Positions 17,802-26,266 of a stretch of 64,000 bases of DNA are shown here, in pieces. This DNA comes from Bradyrhizobiaceae bacterium Ga0074131. GTDB taxonomy: Bacteria; Pseudomonadota; Alphaproteobacteria; Rhizobiales; Xanthobacteraceae. The DNA lies in the NCBI GenBank assembly GCA_001464035.1, contig LNEC01000019.1, forward strand, positions 620,001 through 684,000, written 5' to 3'. The notes under the pieces are model-generated. The model was not told the origin of the DNA and did no database searches. It saw only the letters and a program-made list of their open reading frames with translations. A program made the translations under genes and the position numbers. Numbering within the stretch: position 1 is the stretch's first letter; each line of letters opens with the position of its first letter.

Positions 17802-18575
17802 ATGAGCGCATTCCACAGAGAGAAAGTTCTTTCCGTCCGACACTGGACCGATACGCTTTTCAGCTTCACCGCCACCCGCAATTCCGGCTTTCGGTTCCAG
17901 AACGGGCAGTTCGCGATGATCGGACTGGAGGTCGACGGCCGTCCGCTGCTGCGCGCCTACTCGATGGCGAGCGCCAATCACGAGGAAGCTCTGGAATTCT
18001 TCTCGATCAAGGTCGCCGACGGGCCGCTCACCTCGAAGCTGCAGAAGATCAGGGAAGGCGATACCATCCTGGTCGGGCGCAAGGCGACCGGCACGCTGAT
18101 TTCAGACAATCTGATCCCGGGCAAGCGCCTGCTGCTGCTGTCGACCGGCACGGGCCTGGCGCCCTTCGCGAGCCTGATCAAGGATCCCGACGTCTACGAG
18201 CGATTCGATGCCATCGTGCTGGTGCACGGCTGCCGGCAGGTCTCCGAGCTCGCCTATGGCGAGGAACTGGTGGCGAAACTGCGTGACGACGAATTGTTCG
18301 GACCGCTGCTGACGGAGAAGCTCGCATATTATCCGACCGTGACGCGCGAGCCGTTCCGCAACCGCGGCCGCATCACCGACCTGATCACGTCGGAGCAGCT
18401 GTTCGGCGACATCCATCAGCCGCCGCTCGACATCGAGAACGACCGCATCATGATGTGCGGCAGTCCTGGCATGCTGGAAGAGCTGCGCCTGATGTTCGAG
18501 GCGCGCGGCTTTCGCGAAGGCAACCACAGCGAGCCCGGCCATTTCGTCATCGAGAAGGCCTTCGTGGAGCGGTGA
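17802..18575 (+). CDS. fpr: ferredoxin-NADP+ reductase
   Basis: A 257-residue FAD enzyme of the bacterial subclass I/FPR type that moves electrons between NADPH and ferredoxin or flavodoxin. The FAD motif RAYSMAS is near residue 56, LLLSTGTGLAPF is the NADP-binding loop, and the protein ends FVIEKAFVER, the usual bacterial FPR tail. The length equals the family norm when starting from ATG 17802 (SAFHREKVLS). An upstream TTG at 17775 would add nine residues, but AGGA at 17785 sits far from the ATG, so the start is fairly rather than fully sure. Monocistronic. Confidence 0.9.
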   Translation: MSAFHREKVLSVRHWTDTLFSFTATRNSGFRFQNGQFAMIGLEVDGRPLLRAYSMASANHEEALEFFSIKVADGPLTSKLQKIREGDTILVGRKATGTLISDNLIPGKRLLLLSTGTGLAPFASLIKDPDVYERFDAIVLVHGCRQVSELAYGEELVAKLRDDELFGPLLTEKLAYYPTVTREPFRNRGRITDLITSEQLFGDIHQPPLDIENDRIMMCGSPGMLEELRLMFEARGFREGNHSEPGHFVIEKAFVER

Positions 18576-18975
18576 GTCCTTCATCCGCCGTCCCGGCGTC
18601 GAGCCGGGAGCCATAATCACAACTGCAATGTGGCCTTGCGGCGGCCTTCGGGCCGGGCCTTGCGCGGATCTGTCGGCCGCGTCTCGAAGGACCGTGCCTG
18701 GCTCGTGCCATCATGGAGACGGCGCCGGCGCGCCTCCTCGCCAGGAGCAATCACAGGCTACGTTGCAGTGCAAAAAAAGGGAGCGCTTGACCGGCGACTT
18801 CGCCGCTAGCAGGCGCATCGATTTCTCGCACGCTATCTCCGTGGCCTTCCTTGAAACGATGCGTCGTCATATCCGTAACCTGTAACGCCTGCTATCGTGT
18901 ACAGCATTGTTTTGAAGTTCGGTTAGGCTCAAGGCCGACAAGAATAATGACGGCACAATCTGCCCGAGGGGTCCC
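18576..18975. other. intergenic region with degenerate dispersed repeats
   Basis: A 400-base gap with no supported gene. It begins with CCGTCCCGGCGTCGAGCCGG, related to the repeat at 20609-20703. At about 18680-18745 it carries words such as CATCATGGAGACGGCGCCGG and CGCGCCTCCTCGCCAGGAGC, which look like a decayed copy of a common Bradyrhizobium extragenic repeat (recalled, not checked). The promoter of the FMN protein presumably lies in 18860-18960. Confidence 0.45.
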
Positions 18976-20604
18976 ATGGAAACGCTGATGCTTCCGTTCT
19001 CGCCGCGCTACATCGTTCTGACGATTTGCGCCGTCGTCACGGCGCTGCTGGTCGGCATCGGGATCGTGGATGCCAAACTCAAGGTGTGGGAACTGCTCGC
19101 GGTTCCGATTCTGATCTTCGGCGGTCTCACCCTGCTCGGCATTCGCGATCTCCTCCAGAAGAACCACGCGGTCCTGCGCAACTATCCGATCTCGGCGCAT
19201 ATCCGCTTCCTGCTCGAAGAGATCAGGCCGGAGATGCGGCAGTACTTCTTCGAGAGCGAGAAGGACGGCATGCCGTTCAGCCGCGATACCCGAGCGCTGG
19301 TCTATCAGCGCGCCAAGATGGTGCTCGACAAGCGGCCGTTCGGCACCCAGGAGGACGTCTACAAGGAGGGTTACGAATGGATGCACCATTCTATGGCGCC
19401 CAAGACGCATGCCAGCGAGAAATTCCGCGTCACCATAGGCGGCCCCGATTGCGCCAAACCGTATTCGGCTTCGGTGTTCAATATCTCGGCGATGAGCTTT
19501 GGCGCGCTCAGCCCCAATGCGGTGCGTGCGCTGAACGCCGGCGCCAGGAGGGGCGGGTTCGCGCATGACACCGGTGAGGGTGGCGTCAGTCCCTACCACC
19601 GCGAGAACGGCGGCGACCTGATCTGGGAGATCGGCTCCGGATATTTCGGCTGCCGCAACCGCGACGGCTCGTTCAATCCGGAGTTGTTCGCGCAGGTCGC
19701 CGGCCACGACCAGATCAAGATGGTCGAGCTCAAAATCAGCCAGGGCGCCAAGCCCGGCCATGGCGGTGTGCTGCCGGCGGCCAAGGTCTCCGAAGAGATA
19801 TCGAAGATCAGGGGCGTCGCGATGGACGAGGACTGTATCTCGCCGGCGTATCACAAGGCATTCTCGACGCCGCTGGAAATGATGGCGTTCATCGGCGAGA
19901 TGCGCCGGCTGTCCGGCGGCAAGCCCGCCGGATTCAAGCTGTGTATCGGCCACCCCTGGGAGTTCCTCGCGATCTGCAAGGCCATGCTGCAGACCGGAAT
20001 CTACCCCGATTTCATCGTGGTCGACGGCAACGAGGGCGGCACCGGCGCCGCGCCGCTGGAGTTCATGGACCATCTCGGCATGCCGATGCGAGAGGGCGTC
20101 AACTTCGTCCACAACGCGCTGATCGGCATCAACGCGCGCGACCGCATCCGGATCGGCGCCGCCGGCAAGATTGCGACCGCGTTCGATATGGCGCGCGCGA
20201 TGGCGATCGGCGCCGACTGGTGCAATTCGGCGCGCGGCTTCATGTTTGCGCTGGGCTGCATCCAGTCGCTGAGCTGCCACACCGATCGTTGTCCGACCGG
20301 CGTAACGACGCAGGATCCCTCGCGCAACCGCGCGCTGGTTGTGCCGCACAAGATCGATCGCGTATATAATTATCATCACGCGACCCTGCATGCGTTGGCG
20401 GAGTTGCTCGCCGCTGCGGGCCTCGATCACCCGCAACAGATCCGGCCGATCCACTTCTCGAAGCGAAACTCGACTACCGAGGTATTGTCATTCGCGAAAC
20501 TGTATCCGTCGCTTCGCCCGGGAGAGCTGATCGACGGCACCAGCGATCCGCGCTTTCGCGAGGCCTGGGCCATGGCGCGGGCGGAGAGCTTTTCGGCAGC
20601 TTGA
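18976..20604 (+). CDS. FMN-binding glutamate synthase-family protein (GltB-like, membrane anchored)
   Basis: A 542-residue protein made of two N-terminal membrane segments (about 12-32 and 38-56) and the FMN/3Fe-4S synthase barrel of glutamate synthase. EGGTGAAPLEF (353-363) and GAAGKIATAFDMARA (394-408) are FMN-site motifs. C428-x5-C434-x4-C439 matches the 3Fe-4S cluster ligands. The glutaminase domain is missing, so this is not a complete GOGAT. The family is widespread, often stand-alone, and its true reaction is unknown. Confidence 0.88.
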   Translation: METLMLPFSPRYIVLTICAVVTALLVGIGIVDAKLKVWELLAVPILIFGGLTLLGIRDLLQKNHAVLRNYPISAHIRFLLEEIRPEMRQYFFESEKDGMPFSRDTRALVYQRAKMVLDKRPFGTQEDVYKEGYEWMHHSMAPKTHASEKFRVTIGGPDCAKPYSASVFNISAMSFGALSPNAVRALNAGARRGGFAHDTGEGGVSPYHRENGGDLIWEIGSGYFGCRNRDGSFNPELFAQVAGHDQIKMVELKISQGAKPGHGGVLPAAKVSEEISKIRGVAMDEDCISPAYHKAFSTPLEMMAFIGEMRRLSGGKPAGFKLCIGHPWEFLAICKAMLQTGIYPDFIVVDGNEGGTGAAPLEFMDHLGMPMREGVNFVHNALIGINARDRIRIGAAGKIATAFDMARAMAIGADWCNSARGFMFALGCIQSLSCHTDRCPTGVTTQDPSRNRALVVPHKIDRVYNYHHATLHALAELLAAAGLDHPQQIRPIHFSKRNSTTEVLSFAKLYPSLRPGELIDGTSDPRFREAWAMARAESFSAA

Positions 20605-20608
20605 CGAT

Positions 20609-20703
20609 CGTCATTCCCGGATGACGCGAAGCGTCGAACCGGGAGTTCTGATGTTATCAGCTCGTTGTTCCGGGCTCGCGCTGACGCGCGCTCCGGAATG
20701 ACG
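20609..20703. repeat. extragenic palindromic repeat
   Basis: CGTCATTCCCGG (20609-20620) and CCGGAATGACG (20693-20703) are the outer arms. Inside are GACGCGAAGCGTC and GCTCGCGCTGACGCGCGCTC, each partly palindromic. It fills the space between the convergent FMN protein and porin genes. Confidence 0.6.
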
Positions 20704-20714
20704 AGCCGGTAAAG

Positions 20715-22715
20715 CTAGAACTCGCCGTGAAAGCGCGCTGAGAAGACATGGACCGGGCCTCGGTCGGCATTGTAGGCGGGGTTGGTGATCAGCTGGTAGT
20801 CGGCAGTCACCGTGATCCGCCTGGATAGAGCGTAGGCGTAGTAGGTTTCGAGGATCCGCTCGCGCCGGTAGTTGAGCGCGCCGTCGCCGATCAGGACGCC
20901 GAGCCCGCCGGCGGCGATGAAGTCGCGGTGGTCACGGGAGAGCGCGTTAATCGCGCCGCCGATTCCGATCACGTCGTCGGGCCGGCCCCATTTCGCGCCC
21001 TTGATCGAAAGACCGAGCGAGAGCGAGGCATCGATGTCGGTGAATGCCATGATCTCGGTCTTGCCGTCGTTCCAGCTCCAGCGACCGAACAATCCGACCT
21101 CGTCGGTCAGGGCCTGCTCGAGACTGACAACGTAGCCGTATTTGATGCGGCCCCTGCGGGTCTGCGCGATGTCGAGATCGAGCGCCGGATTGTTCAGGGT
21201 CTCGCGATAGCTGCCGGAATTGGCGCTGTTAAACCAGCCGATGGTCCGCAGTTTTCCGGGCCGCGAGAACAGCGACCAGCGCGTTTCCAGCTCAACCGCA
21301 TAGGTGCCGCGCTCGAATACTTTGGTGTCGAAGCTGTTGGCGTTGGACACCGACTGCATCAGAAAATAGCCCGAACGCAACGCCCATTGCTTCTGGTTGA
21401 ACTCCGCGGTGGCGCCGTAGGTCAGGCCGACCTTGTCGGCGGAATAATCGAACGCGCCGGGCGCCCACATCGACCAGTTCATGAAGTCCTTGCGGGTATC
21501 CTTGGCGTGGGAATTGCCGTCGAAGACATCCATCACCGCGAACTTGCCGGCCTGCAGCGTCAGCCGCGAAACATCGACCTTGCCGGCGAGCTGGCCGGGT
21601 GCGCTTGCCAGTTGCTCCTGCTCGCCGCCGAATCCGAAGGTCTGGCGCAGGAACAGCCGCGAGGTGTTGTAGTGCGGGTAGGGAAAGTTGGATTTCTGCG
21701 CTTCGCCGTTGGGAAAGCCGGCGGCGCCGACGGTGTTGTTCAAGCCGAAGCCCTGCAGCAGTTCGGGATTGTAGTAAACCTCGCCTCCCTCCCAGAGCCT
21801 GGCGTTCAGATACAGACCATTGCTCCAGGTCGCCTGCGCCTGCGGCGCTGGGGTAAAACTGTTGGTTCCGGTATAGGGCGCGCGGAAGCGCCCGTAGCCT
21901 TGCGGCAAATAAGTCGTCTGACCGTGGATTTCCCAGGAAGCGGATTCCGGATCGCTCAACGACGTCGTCGGCGAGAAACCCGGTGGTCCCGGCCAGCCGA
22001 TCTTGCGGTTGAGACCAACGCGGATCGACTGGAAATCCAGGCTCGACGAATATTGCGTGCCTGACGCCAGCCTGATGTTGGCATGCTCGAACCGGTCGTA
22101 GAGATATTCAAGCTTCACGCTCCAGTGCGGCGCGAAGGCATATTCCACGCCGGCGCCGGCAGCCCAGCCGAGCCGGACGTTGAGGTGCTTTTCCTCGTCG
22201 CCGATCGGCGGCGTGTTGGTGAAGCGCTCGCCGGCATAGGCGAAGCCGCCGGTGGCATAGAACAGCCAATGACCGGAGGCGTAACCAAGGCGGCCGCGCA
22301 CCGTTCCGACATAGTCCAGATGTTCGACGACGCTTGACCGCGGCGTCGCCAACACGGCGACGATCGAATCAGAGATGAGATAATTGGGAAAGGTGAGATC
22401 GGCCTCGACGCCGAACAAGAGTCCGGACCGCAGCCGCACGTTGTAGCCGGACTGAACGCCGCCGATCATGCCGCCGAGCGCGCTGCTGGTGGCGGTGGCG
22501 TTCAGGAAGGGATCGGTGAGCGCCGCACGGGCCGGGGCACGGCCGTAGCCGGCATGCGCGCCGAGATAGAGTCCGGTCCAGTCGAATACCGGCTGAACAG
22601 GAGGGGCCTTCAGCGGCATGGGGGCGTCAGCGGCTTTGGCGGCGCCATCGAGCGCCAACAGGCTCAGGAAGACCCCGGCCAACAGGCGTTTCCTGGATCG
22701 GCTGCAGCGGCTCAT
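20715..22715 (-). CDS. fused outer-membrane protein: Omp25-like barrel plus OprB-type carbohydrate porin
   Basis: A 666-residue outer-membrane protein. Residues 1-29 form a signal peptide ending AKAA. Residues 44-240 match the 8-strand Omp25/31-like barrel (FDWTGLYLGAHAGYG, GTVRGRLGYASGHWLFYATG, WSVKLEYLYDRF). Residues about 258-666 match the OprB carbohydrate-selective porin family (WEIHGQTTYLPQGYG at the start, terminal RFHGEF). The final Phe is the expected assembly signal; the first domain lacks its own. Both parts are full size and in one frame, so the gene is a true fusion. ATG 22715 is chosen because it gives a clean signal peptide; an ATG at 22751 is possible. Confidence 0.8.
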   Translation of the reverse strand: MSRCSRSRKRLLAGVFLSLLALDGAAKAADAPMPLKAPPVQPVFDWTGLYLGAHAGYGRAPARAALTDPFLNATATSSALGGMIGGVQSGYNVRLRSGLLFGVEADLTFPNYLISDSIVAVLATPRSSVVEHLDYVGTVRGRLGYASGHWLFYATGGFAYAGERFTNTPPIGDEEKHLNVRLGWAAGAGVEYAFAPHWSVKLEYLYDRFEHANIRLASGTQYSSSLDFQSIRVGLNRKIGWPGPPGFSPTTSLSDPESASWEIHGQTTYLPQGYGRFRAPYTGTNSFTPAPQAQATWSNGLYLNARLWEGGEVYYNPELLQGFGLNNTVGAAGFPNGEAQKSNFPYPHYNTSRLFLRQTFGFGGEQEQLASAPGQLAGKVDVSRLTLQAGKFAVMDVFDGNSHAKDTRKDFMNWSMWAPGAFDYSADKVGLTYGATAEFNQKQWALRSGYFLMQSVSNANSFDTKVFERGTYAVELETRWSLFSRPGKLRTIGWFNSANSGSYRETLNNPALDLDIAQTRRGRIKYGYVVSLEQALTDEVGLFGRWSWNDGKTEIMAFTDIDASLSLGLSIKGAKWGRPDDVIGIGGAINALSRDHRDFIAAGGLGVLIGDGALNYRRERILETYYAYALSRRITVTADYQLITNPAYNADRGPVHVFSARFHGEF

Positions 22716-22925
22716 CGCGCGGGTCCCGGCGCAAGCGTTCCAGCTGAACATGTCGTGACAAGTCCAGTCATGCTGTCTCCAGCATACGAAACTCTCACGT
22801 ACGCCATCCGGATTTGGCGCTTTCCGCGGCAAGAAACCAGATCAAACCGGGTCGGAGGTGCCGAATAGCATCGCTGCGTGACGAGGGGGCAACACGGTGG
22901 AGCGAACGGGTCTGCCAAAAGGGTT

Positions 22926-22955
22926 GACCCGCCCGGGGGGACAACCGGGCGGGTC
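22926..22955 (-). terminator. strong hairpin downstream of the small secreted protein gene
   Basis: GACCCGCCCGG (22926-22936) and CCGGGCGGGTC (22945-22955) form a perfect 11-bp stem with an 8-base loop. On the minus strand it is followed by AACCCTTTT, a weak T-rich tail. It lies 90 bases beyond the stop codon of the gene at 23048-23305. Confidence 0.6.
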
Positions 22956-23047
22956 GGGTACGACACGGGGTGGATGAGGCGCCCGTGCCGGACGCAGTTA
23001 TCCACGGTGAAGAGGCTTCGGGTGAAGCGGCTCTCCGCTTCGCTCGA

Positions 23048-23305
23048 TCAGAAGTGGCAGGCGCGAACGCGGCCGATGAATCTGCCGTAGACGTCAAACT
23101 CGCGGACCCAACGGCAGCGGTGATAGCCGTCGTAGTAGTAGCCGTTGCTCGAAGCGGCGATCGCGGTGCCGACGACGGCGGCGCCGAAAATAGCCGGCCC
23201 GACCCATTTCGGGCTCGCTTGGGCCTGGGTGGGGGAAGAAGCGATGCCGCCAGTCACGGCAAGGGTGGTGAGGGCAAGGGCAGCAAGTCTGGTCTTGATC
23301 GACAT
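23048..23305 (-). CDS. small secreted protein of unknown function
   Basis: An 85-residue protein. A signal peptide (about residues 1-29, SIKTRLAALALTTLAVTGG, ending TQAQA) is followed by a Gly/Ala hydrophobic stretch (KWVGPAIFGAAVVGTAIAAS), a Tyr-rich YYYDGYHRC and a short tail with two Cys. GGAG lies 6 bases before the ATG. Similar tiny proteins with YYYDGY-like motifs are common in Bradyrhizobium; the role is unknown. Monocistronic, with a hairpin behind it. Confidence 0.75.
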   Translation of the reverse strand: MSIKTRLAALALTTLAVTGGIASSPTQAQASPKWVGPAIFGAAVVGTAIAASSNGYYYDGYHRCRWVREFDVYGRFIGRVRACHF

Positions 23306-23434
23306 CGGAAACTCCATCCGGTTGAGCGCGGCGCCGGCATTGGCCCGCATGCCAGGTTGGACGGACGGTCTTCGAAACCGGTTCGAAGCGCCCTGCATTA
23401 ATTCCGAACAATGGCTATTTCTAAGCAAATACAA

Positions 23435-24265
23435 TTAGTTAGAAGAAAGGTTGTGCTGCGGGGCGCTGGACAGCGTCGCGGGGTCGAATTCGTCGACGTC
23501 GGCGAGCAACTCGCAGAAGGCGTGCGCGCCGTGATCGAGCAGGCGTTCGCCCTTCTCCGCGGTGGCCAATGTCGCATCGCCGGCCGCGCCGCTGGGGTGC
23601 AGGTCCTGGGCTTGCCACGCGAACGGCACCGGCCGGTGCGCTGACAGCCAGCGGTATCGCTTTTCTATCGCAATGCTGTGGGGCCGAAAATCGGCAATCT
23701 CGTTCTTGCGCACATGCTGCGGATAGCGCGCCAGCATGATCGAGGTCTCGACCGCGCCGCCATGGATGCCGTGGCGCAGCTCCTCCGCCGGGAACAAGCC
23801 TTCGGGCGTGCCGAAGCGCGACCAGCTCGTGGTCACCGCGAGAAGTCCGTGGTGCGCGCGCAGATCCTGCGCGACAAGGCTCATCGCTGCGCTGTTGCCG
23901 CCGTGGCTCGTGACGATCACCAGTTTCCTGATGCCTGCGCGCGCGACGCTCTCGCCGAGCCCGATCCAGGCCTTGAGCGCCACCTCGGTCGGCAGCGTCA
24001 GCGTGCCCGGATAGTGGATGTGCTCGGTGGATATCCCCACCGGCTGAATGGGCAGGAATGTCGCGGGAATACCGGGCGGCAGCAGTTCGCGCACCCGGGC
24101 CAGATAGGCCTCACCGATCATGACGTCGGTCTCGATCGGCAAATGCGGGCCATGCTGTTCGGTCGCCGCCAGCGGCAGTACCGCGATCCAGCGCGCCGCG
24201 TCGGTTGTCGAAATCGCGGGCCAGTGGATCCCGGCCCAGTCGCGTGGCGGAAGCGAAGAAGTCAT
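23435..24265 (-). CDS. creatininase-family amidohydrolase
   Basis: A 276-residue member of the creatininase superfamily, metal-dependent amide hydrolases. The metal-site motif TEQHGPHLPIETD gives E36, H38 and D47. SHGGN near residue 120, GIHGGAVETS near 168 and DLHPSGAAGDAT near 235 complete the family set. Known members act on creatinine, formamidopyrimidines and mycofactocin or riboflavin precursors, so the substrate is open. It is divergent from an ABC importer operon of NMT1 type, and 12-bp repeats lie in the shared control region, suggesting that the importer brings in its substrate. Confidence 0.82.
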   Translation of the reverse strand: MTSSLPPRDWAGIHWPAISTTDAARWIAVLPLAATEQHGPHLPIETDVMIGEAYLARVRELLPPGIPATFLPIQPVGISTEHIHYPGTLTLPTEVALKAWIGLGESVARAGIRKLVIVTSHGGNSAAMSLVAQDLRAHHGLLAVTTSWSRFGTPEGLFPAEELRHGIHGGAVETSIMLARYPQHVRKNEIADFRPHSIAIEKRYRWLSAHRPVPFAWQAQDLHPSGAAGDATLATAEKGERLLDHGAHAFCELLADVDEFDPATLSSAPQHNLSSN

Positions 24266-24290
24266 CGAGCGGGGCGTTTCTTTGCGTCGA

Positions 24291-24326
24291 TTTGCAAGAT
24301 AGTTTGCAAGCGAGTTTACAAAAAAG
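24291..24326. repeat. three tandem 12-bp repeats in a divergent promoter region
   Basis: TTTGCAAGATAG (24291-24302), TTTGCAAGCGAG (24303-24314) and TTTACAAAAAAG (24315-24326) follow one another without a gap; a partial copy TTTGCGTCGA precedes at 24281. Each full unit has a TTGCAA-like palindrome. They lie 26-61 bases upstream of the creatininase start and 75-110 upstream of the binding-protein start, so they are good candidates for regulator binding sites. Confidence 0.6.
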
Positions 24327-24400
24327 TCTGATAGTCATTCGGGGGCGTCATCAGTCCATTGCCTCCCATCATGGGCCAGAACGATCGACGGAGTCCAACC

Positions 24401-25420
24401 ATGAACCCCGCCTTTTTGCCGCGAGCGTTAACCGCGGTCCTGCTGGCCCTCCATGTGGCGATCGCGCCGGCAACGGCCCAGACGCTGGACAAGGTCTCGT
24501 TCGGGACCAACTGGGTGGCCGAGGCCGAGCACGGCGGATTCTTCCAGGCCGCGGCCGACGGTACCTACCGGAAATACGGGCTCGACGTCACCATCGTGCC
24601 GGGCGGCCCCAACGACAACAACCGGATGCTGCTGATCTCCGGCAAGCTCGACTTCTTCATGGCCGCGAACACCCTGATGTCGTTCGACGCGGTCGCCAAC
24701 AACGTGCCTGTGGTCACGGTTGCCGCCGTCTTCCAGAAGGACCCGCAGGTCTTCCTCACCCATCCGGATTCGAAAGTGGCGAAACTCGAGGACCTCAAGC
24801 CGCTGACGCTGTTTGTCTCCAAGGAGGGCATCTCGAGCTATTTTCAATGGCTGAAGTCCGAATATGGTTTCAGCGAGAGCAAGGTCAGGCCCTACACCTT
24901 CAACTCGCAGCCGTTCATCGCCAACAGAATGAGCGCAATGCAGGGCTACGTCACCTCGGAGCCCTATGCGGTGGAAAAGGCCGCCAAATTCAAGCCGGGC
25001 GTCATCCTGCTGGCGGATTACGGCTACAGCGCCTACTCGACCCTGATCGAGACGCGCCGCGACGTCATCGACAAGAAGCCGGATTTGGTGCAGCGCTTCG
25101 TCGATGCCTCCATCGTCGGCTGGTACACGTATCTGTATGGCGACAACGCGCCCGGCAACGCCATGATCAAGAAGCTCAATCCGGAAATGACTGACGAGTT
25201 GATCGCCTACTCCGTTGCCAAGATGAAGGAATACGGCATCGTCGATTCCGGCGATGCGCTGAAGGACGGCATCGGCGCCATGAGCGATGCGCGGATCGGC
25301 AGCTTCTTCGACAAGATGGCGCGCGCCGGCGTGGTGCGCCGCGACATCGACTTCCGCAAGGCCTATACGCTTCGTTTTATCAACAAGGGCGTCGGCCTTG
25401 ATCTGCGGCCCAAGAACTAA
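24401..25420 (+). CDS. ABC transporter substrate-binding protein (NMT1/THI5-like)
   Basis: A 339-residue periplasmic protein. The signal peptide (1-26) ends APATAQ. NWVAEAEHGGFFQAA and GLDVTIVPGGPN are the start of the NMT1/THI5 fold, and GKLDFFMAANTLM follows. Relatives bind thiamine-pyrimidine or riboflavin-like compounds, but many have unknown ligands. GGAG sits 7 bases before ATG 24401. It is the first of five tightly spaced genes. The creatininase-family gene across the promoter hints that the ligand may be a cyclic amide or pyrimidine breakdown product. Confidence 0.85.
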   Translation: MNPAFLPRALTAVLLALHVAIAPATAQTLDKVSFGTNWVAEAEHGGFFQAAADGTYRKYGLDVTIVPGGPNDNNRMLLISGKLDFFMAANTLMSFDAVANNVPVVTVAAVFQKDPQVFLTHPDSKVAKLEDLKPLTLFVSKEGISSYFQWLKSEYGFSESKVRPYTFNSQPFIANRMSAMQGYVTSEPYAVEKAAKFKPGVILLADYGYSAYSTLIETRRDVIDKKPDLVQRFVDASIVGWYTYLYGDNAPGNAMIKKLNPEMTDELIAYSVAKMKEYGIVDSGDALKDGIGAMSDARIGSFFDKMARAGVVRRDIDFRKAYTLRFINKGVGLDLRPKN

Positions 25421-25435
25421 GGGAACCAGCGCCCG

Positions 25436-26266
25436 ATGGTTGAGCCCGCAGCCCTGTCCGACTTCGAAGCGCCTCGCGCCGGCCTCGCGGTAAGTCTGCG
25501 CGGCGTCACCAAGGTCTACGACAACGGCGTGATGGCGCTGGGGCCGCTCGACCTCGACGTGCGCAAGGGCGAGTTCGTGTCGCTGCTCGGGCCCTCCGGC
25601 TGCGGCAAGTCGACGGCTTTGCGGTTGATTGCCGGCCTCAGCGCGCCGACATTGGGCAGCGTCGTCGTGTCGCGACCTGTCAGCGTGGCGCGGCCTGCAG
25701 GCGCGGCCGGCGCGGGGCATTCCATCGGTTTCGTGTTCCAGGAGCCGACGCTGATGCCGTGGACCAGCGTGCGGGAGAATGTGCGGCTGCCGCTGAAGTT
25801 GTCCCATGCGCCGGCCAGGGAAGCGGCCGAGCGCGTCAGCGCGGCGCTGACCCTGGTGGGGCTTGCCGAGTTCGCCGACGCCTATCCGCGCGAACTGTCG
25901 GGTGGCATGAAGATGCGGGTCTCGCTGGCGCGCGCGCTGGTTACCGATCCCGACATCCTCCTGATGGATGAGCCGTTCGCGGCGCTCGACGAGATCACCC
26001 GTTTCAGGCTCAACAACGATCTGCTCGCGCTGTGGCGCAACTTGCGCAAGACCATCATCTTCGTCACCCATTCCGTGTTCGAGTCGGTGTATCTGTCGCA
26101 GCGGGTGATCGTGATGACGGCGCGTCCCGGCCGGATCGGCGCCGAGTTTCGCATCGAGGCGCCGGAGCCGCGGGCCGAGGCGTTTCGCACCTCCGCCGAT
26201 TATGCCGGTTATTGCCGCACGGTTTCGGGAGCGCTGGCGCCCTCGTATCAGGGGCAGTCCGTCTGA
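25436..26266 (+). CDS. ABC transporter ATP-binding protein
   Basis: A 276-residue ATPase with Walker A GPSGCGKST (52-60), signature LSGGMK (155-160) and Walker B LLMDEP (176-181). FVFQEPTLMPWTSV and FVTHSVFESVYLSQR are typical of the nitrate/taurine/thiamine-precursor importer group. Its stop overlaps the permease start (TGATG), so translation is coupled. It starts 15 bases after the binding-protein gene. Confidence 0.88.
   Translation: MVEPAALSDFEAPRAGLAVSLRGVTKVYDNGVMALGPLDLDVRKGEFVSLLGPSGCGKSTALRLIAGLSAPTLGSVVVSRPVSVARPAGAAGAGHSIGFVFQEPTLMPWTSVRENVRLPLKLSHAPAREAAERVSAALTLVGLAEFADAYPRELSGGMKMRVSLARALVTDPDILLMDEPFAALDEITRFRLNNDLLALWRNLRKTIIFVTHSVFESVYLSQRVIVMTARPGRIGAEFRIEAPEPRAEAFRTSADYAGYCRTVSGALAPSYQGQSV

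Noticed and set aside
18892..20454. Long open frame on the minus strand (about 520 codons)
   Set aside because: Antisense to the glutamate-synthase-like gene; composition rich in Arg/His/Gln typical of shadow frames in GC-rich DNA, no domain.
26032..26265. N-terminal extension of the second ABC permease
   Set aside because: Overlaps the ATPase gene; the ATG at 26266 with a one-base overlap is the natural start.
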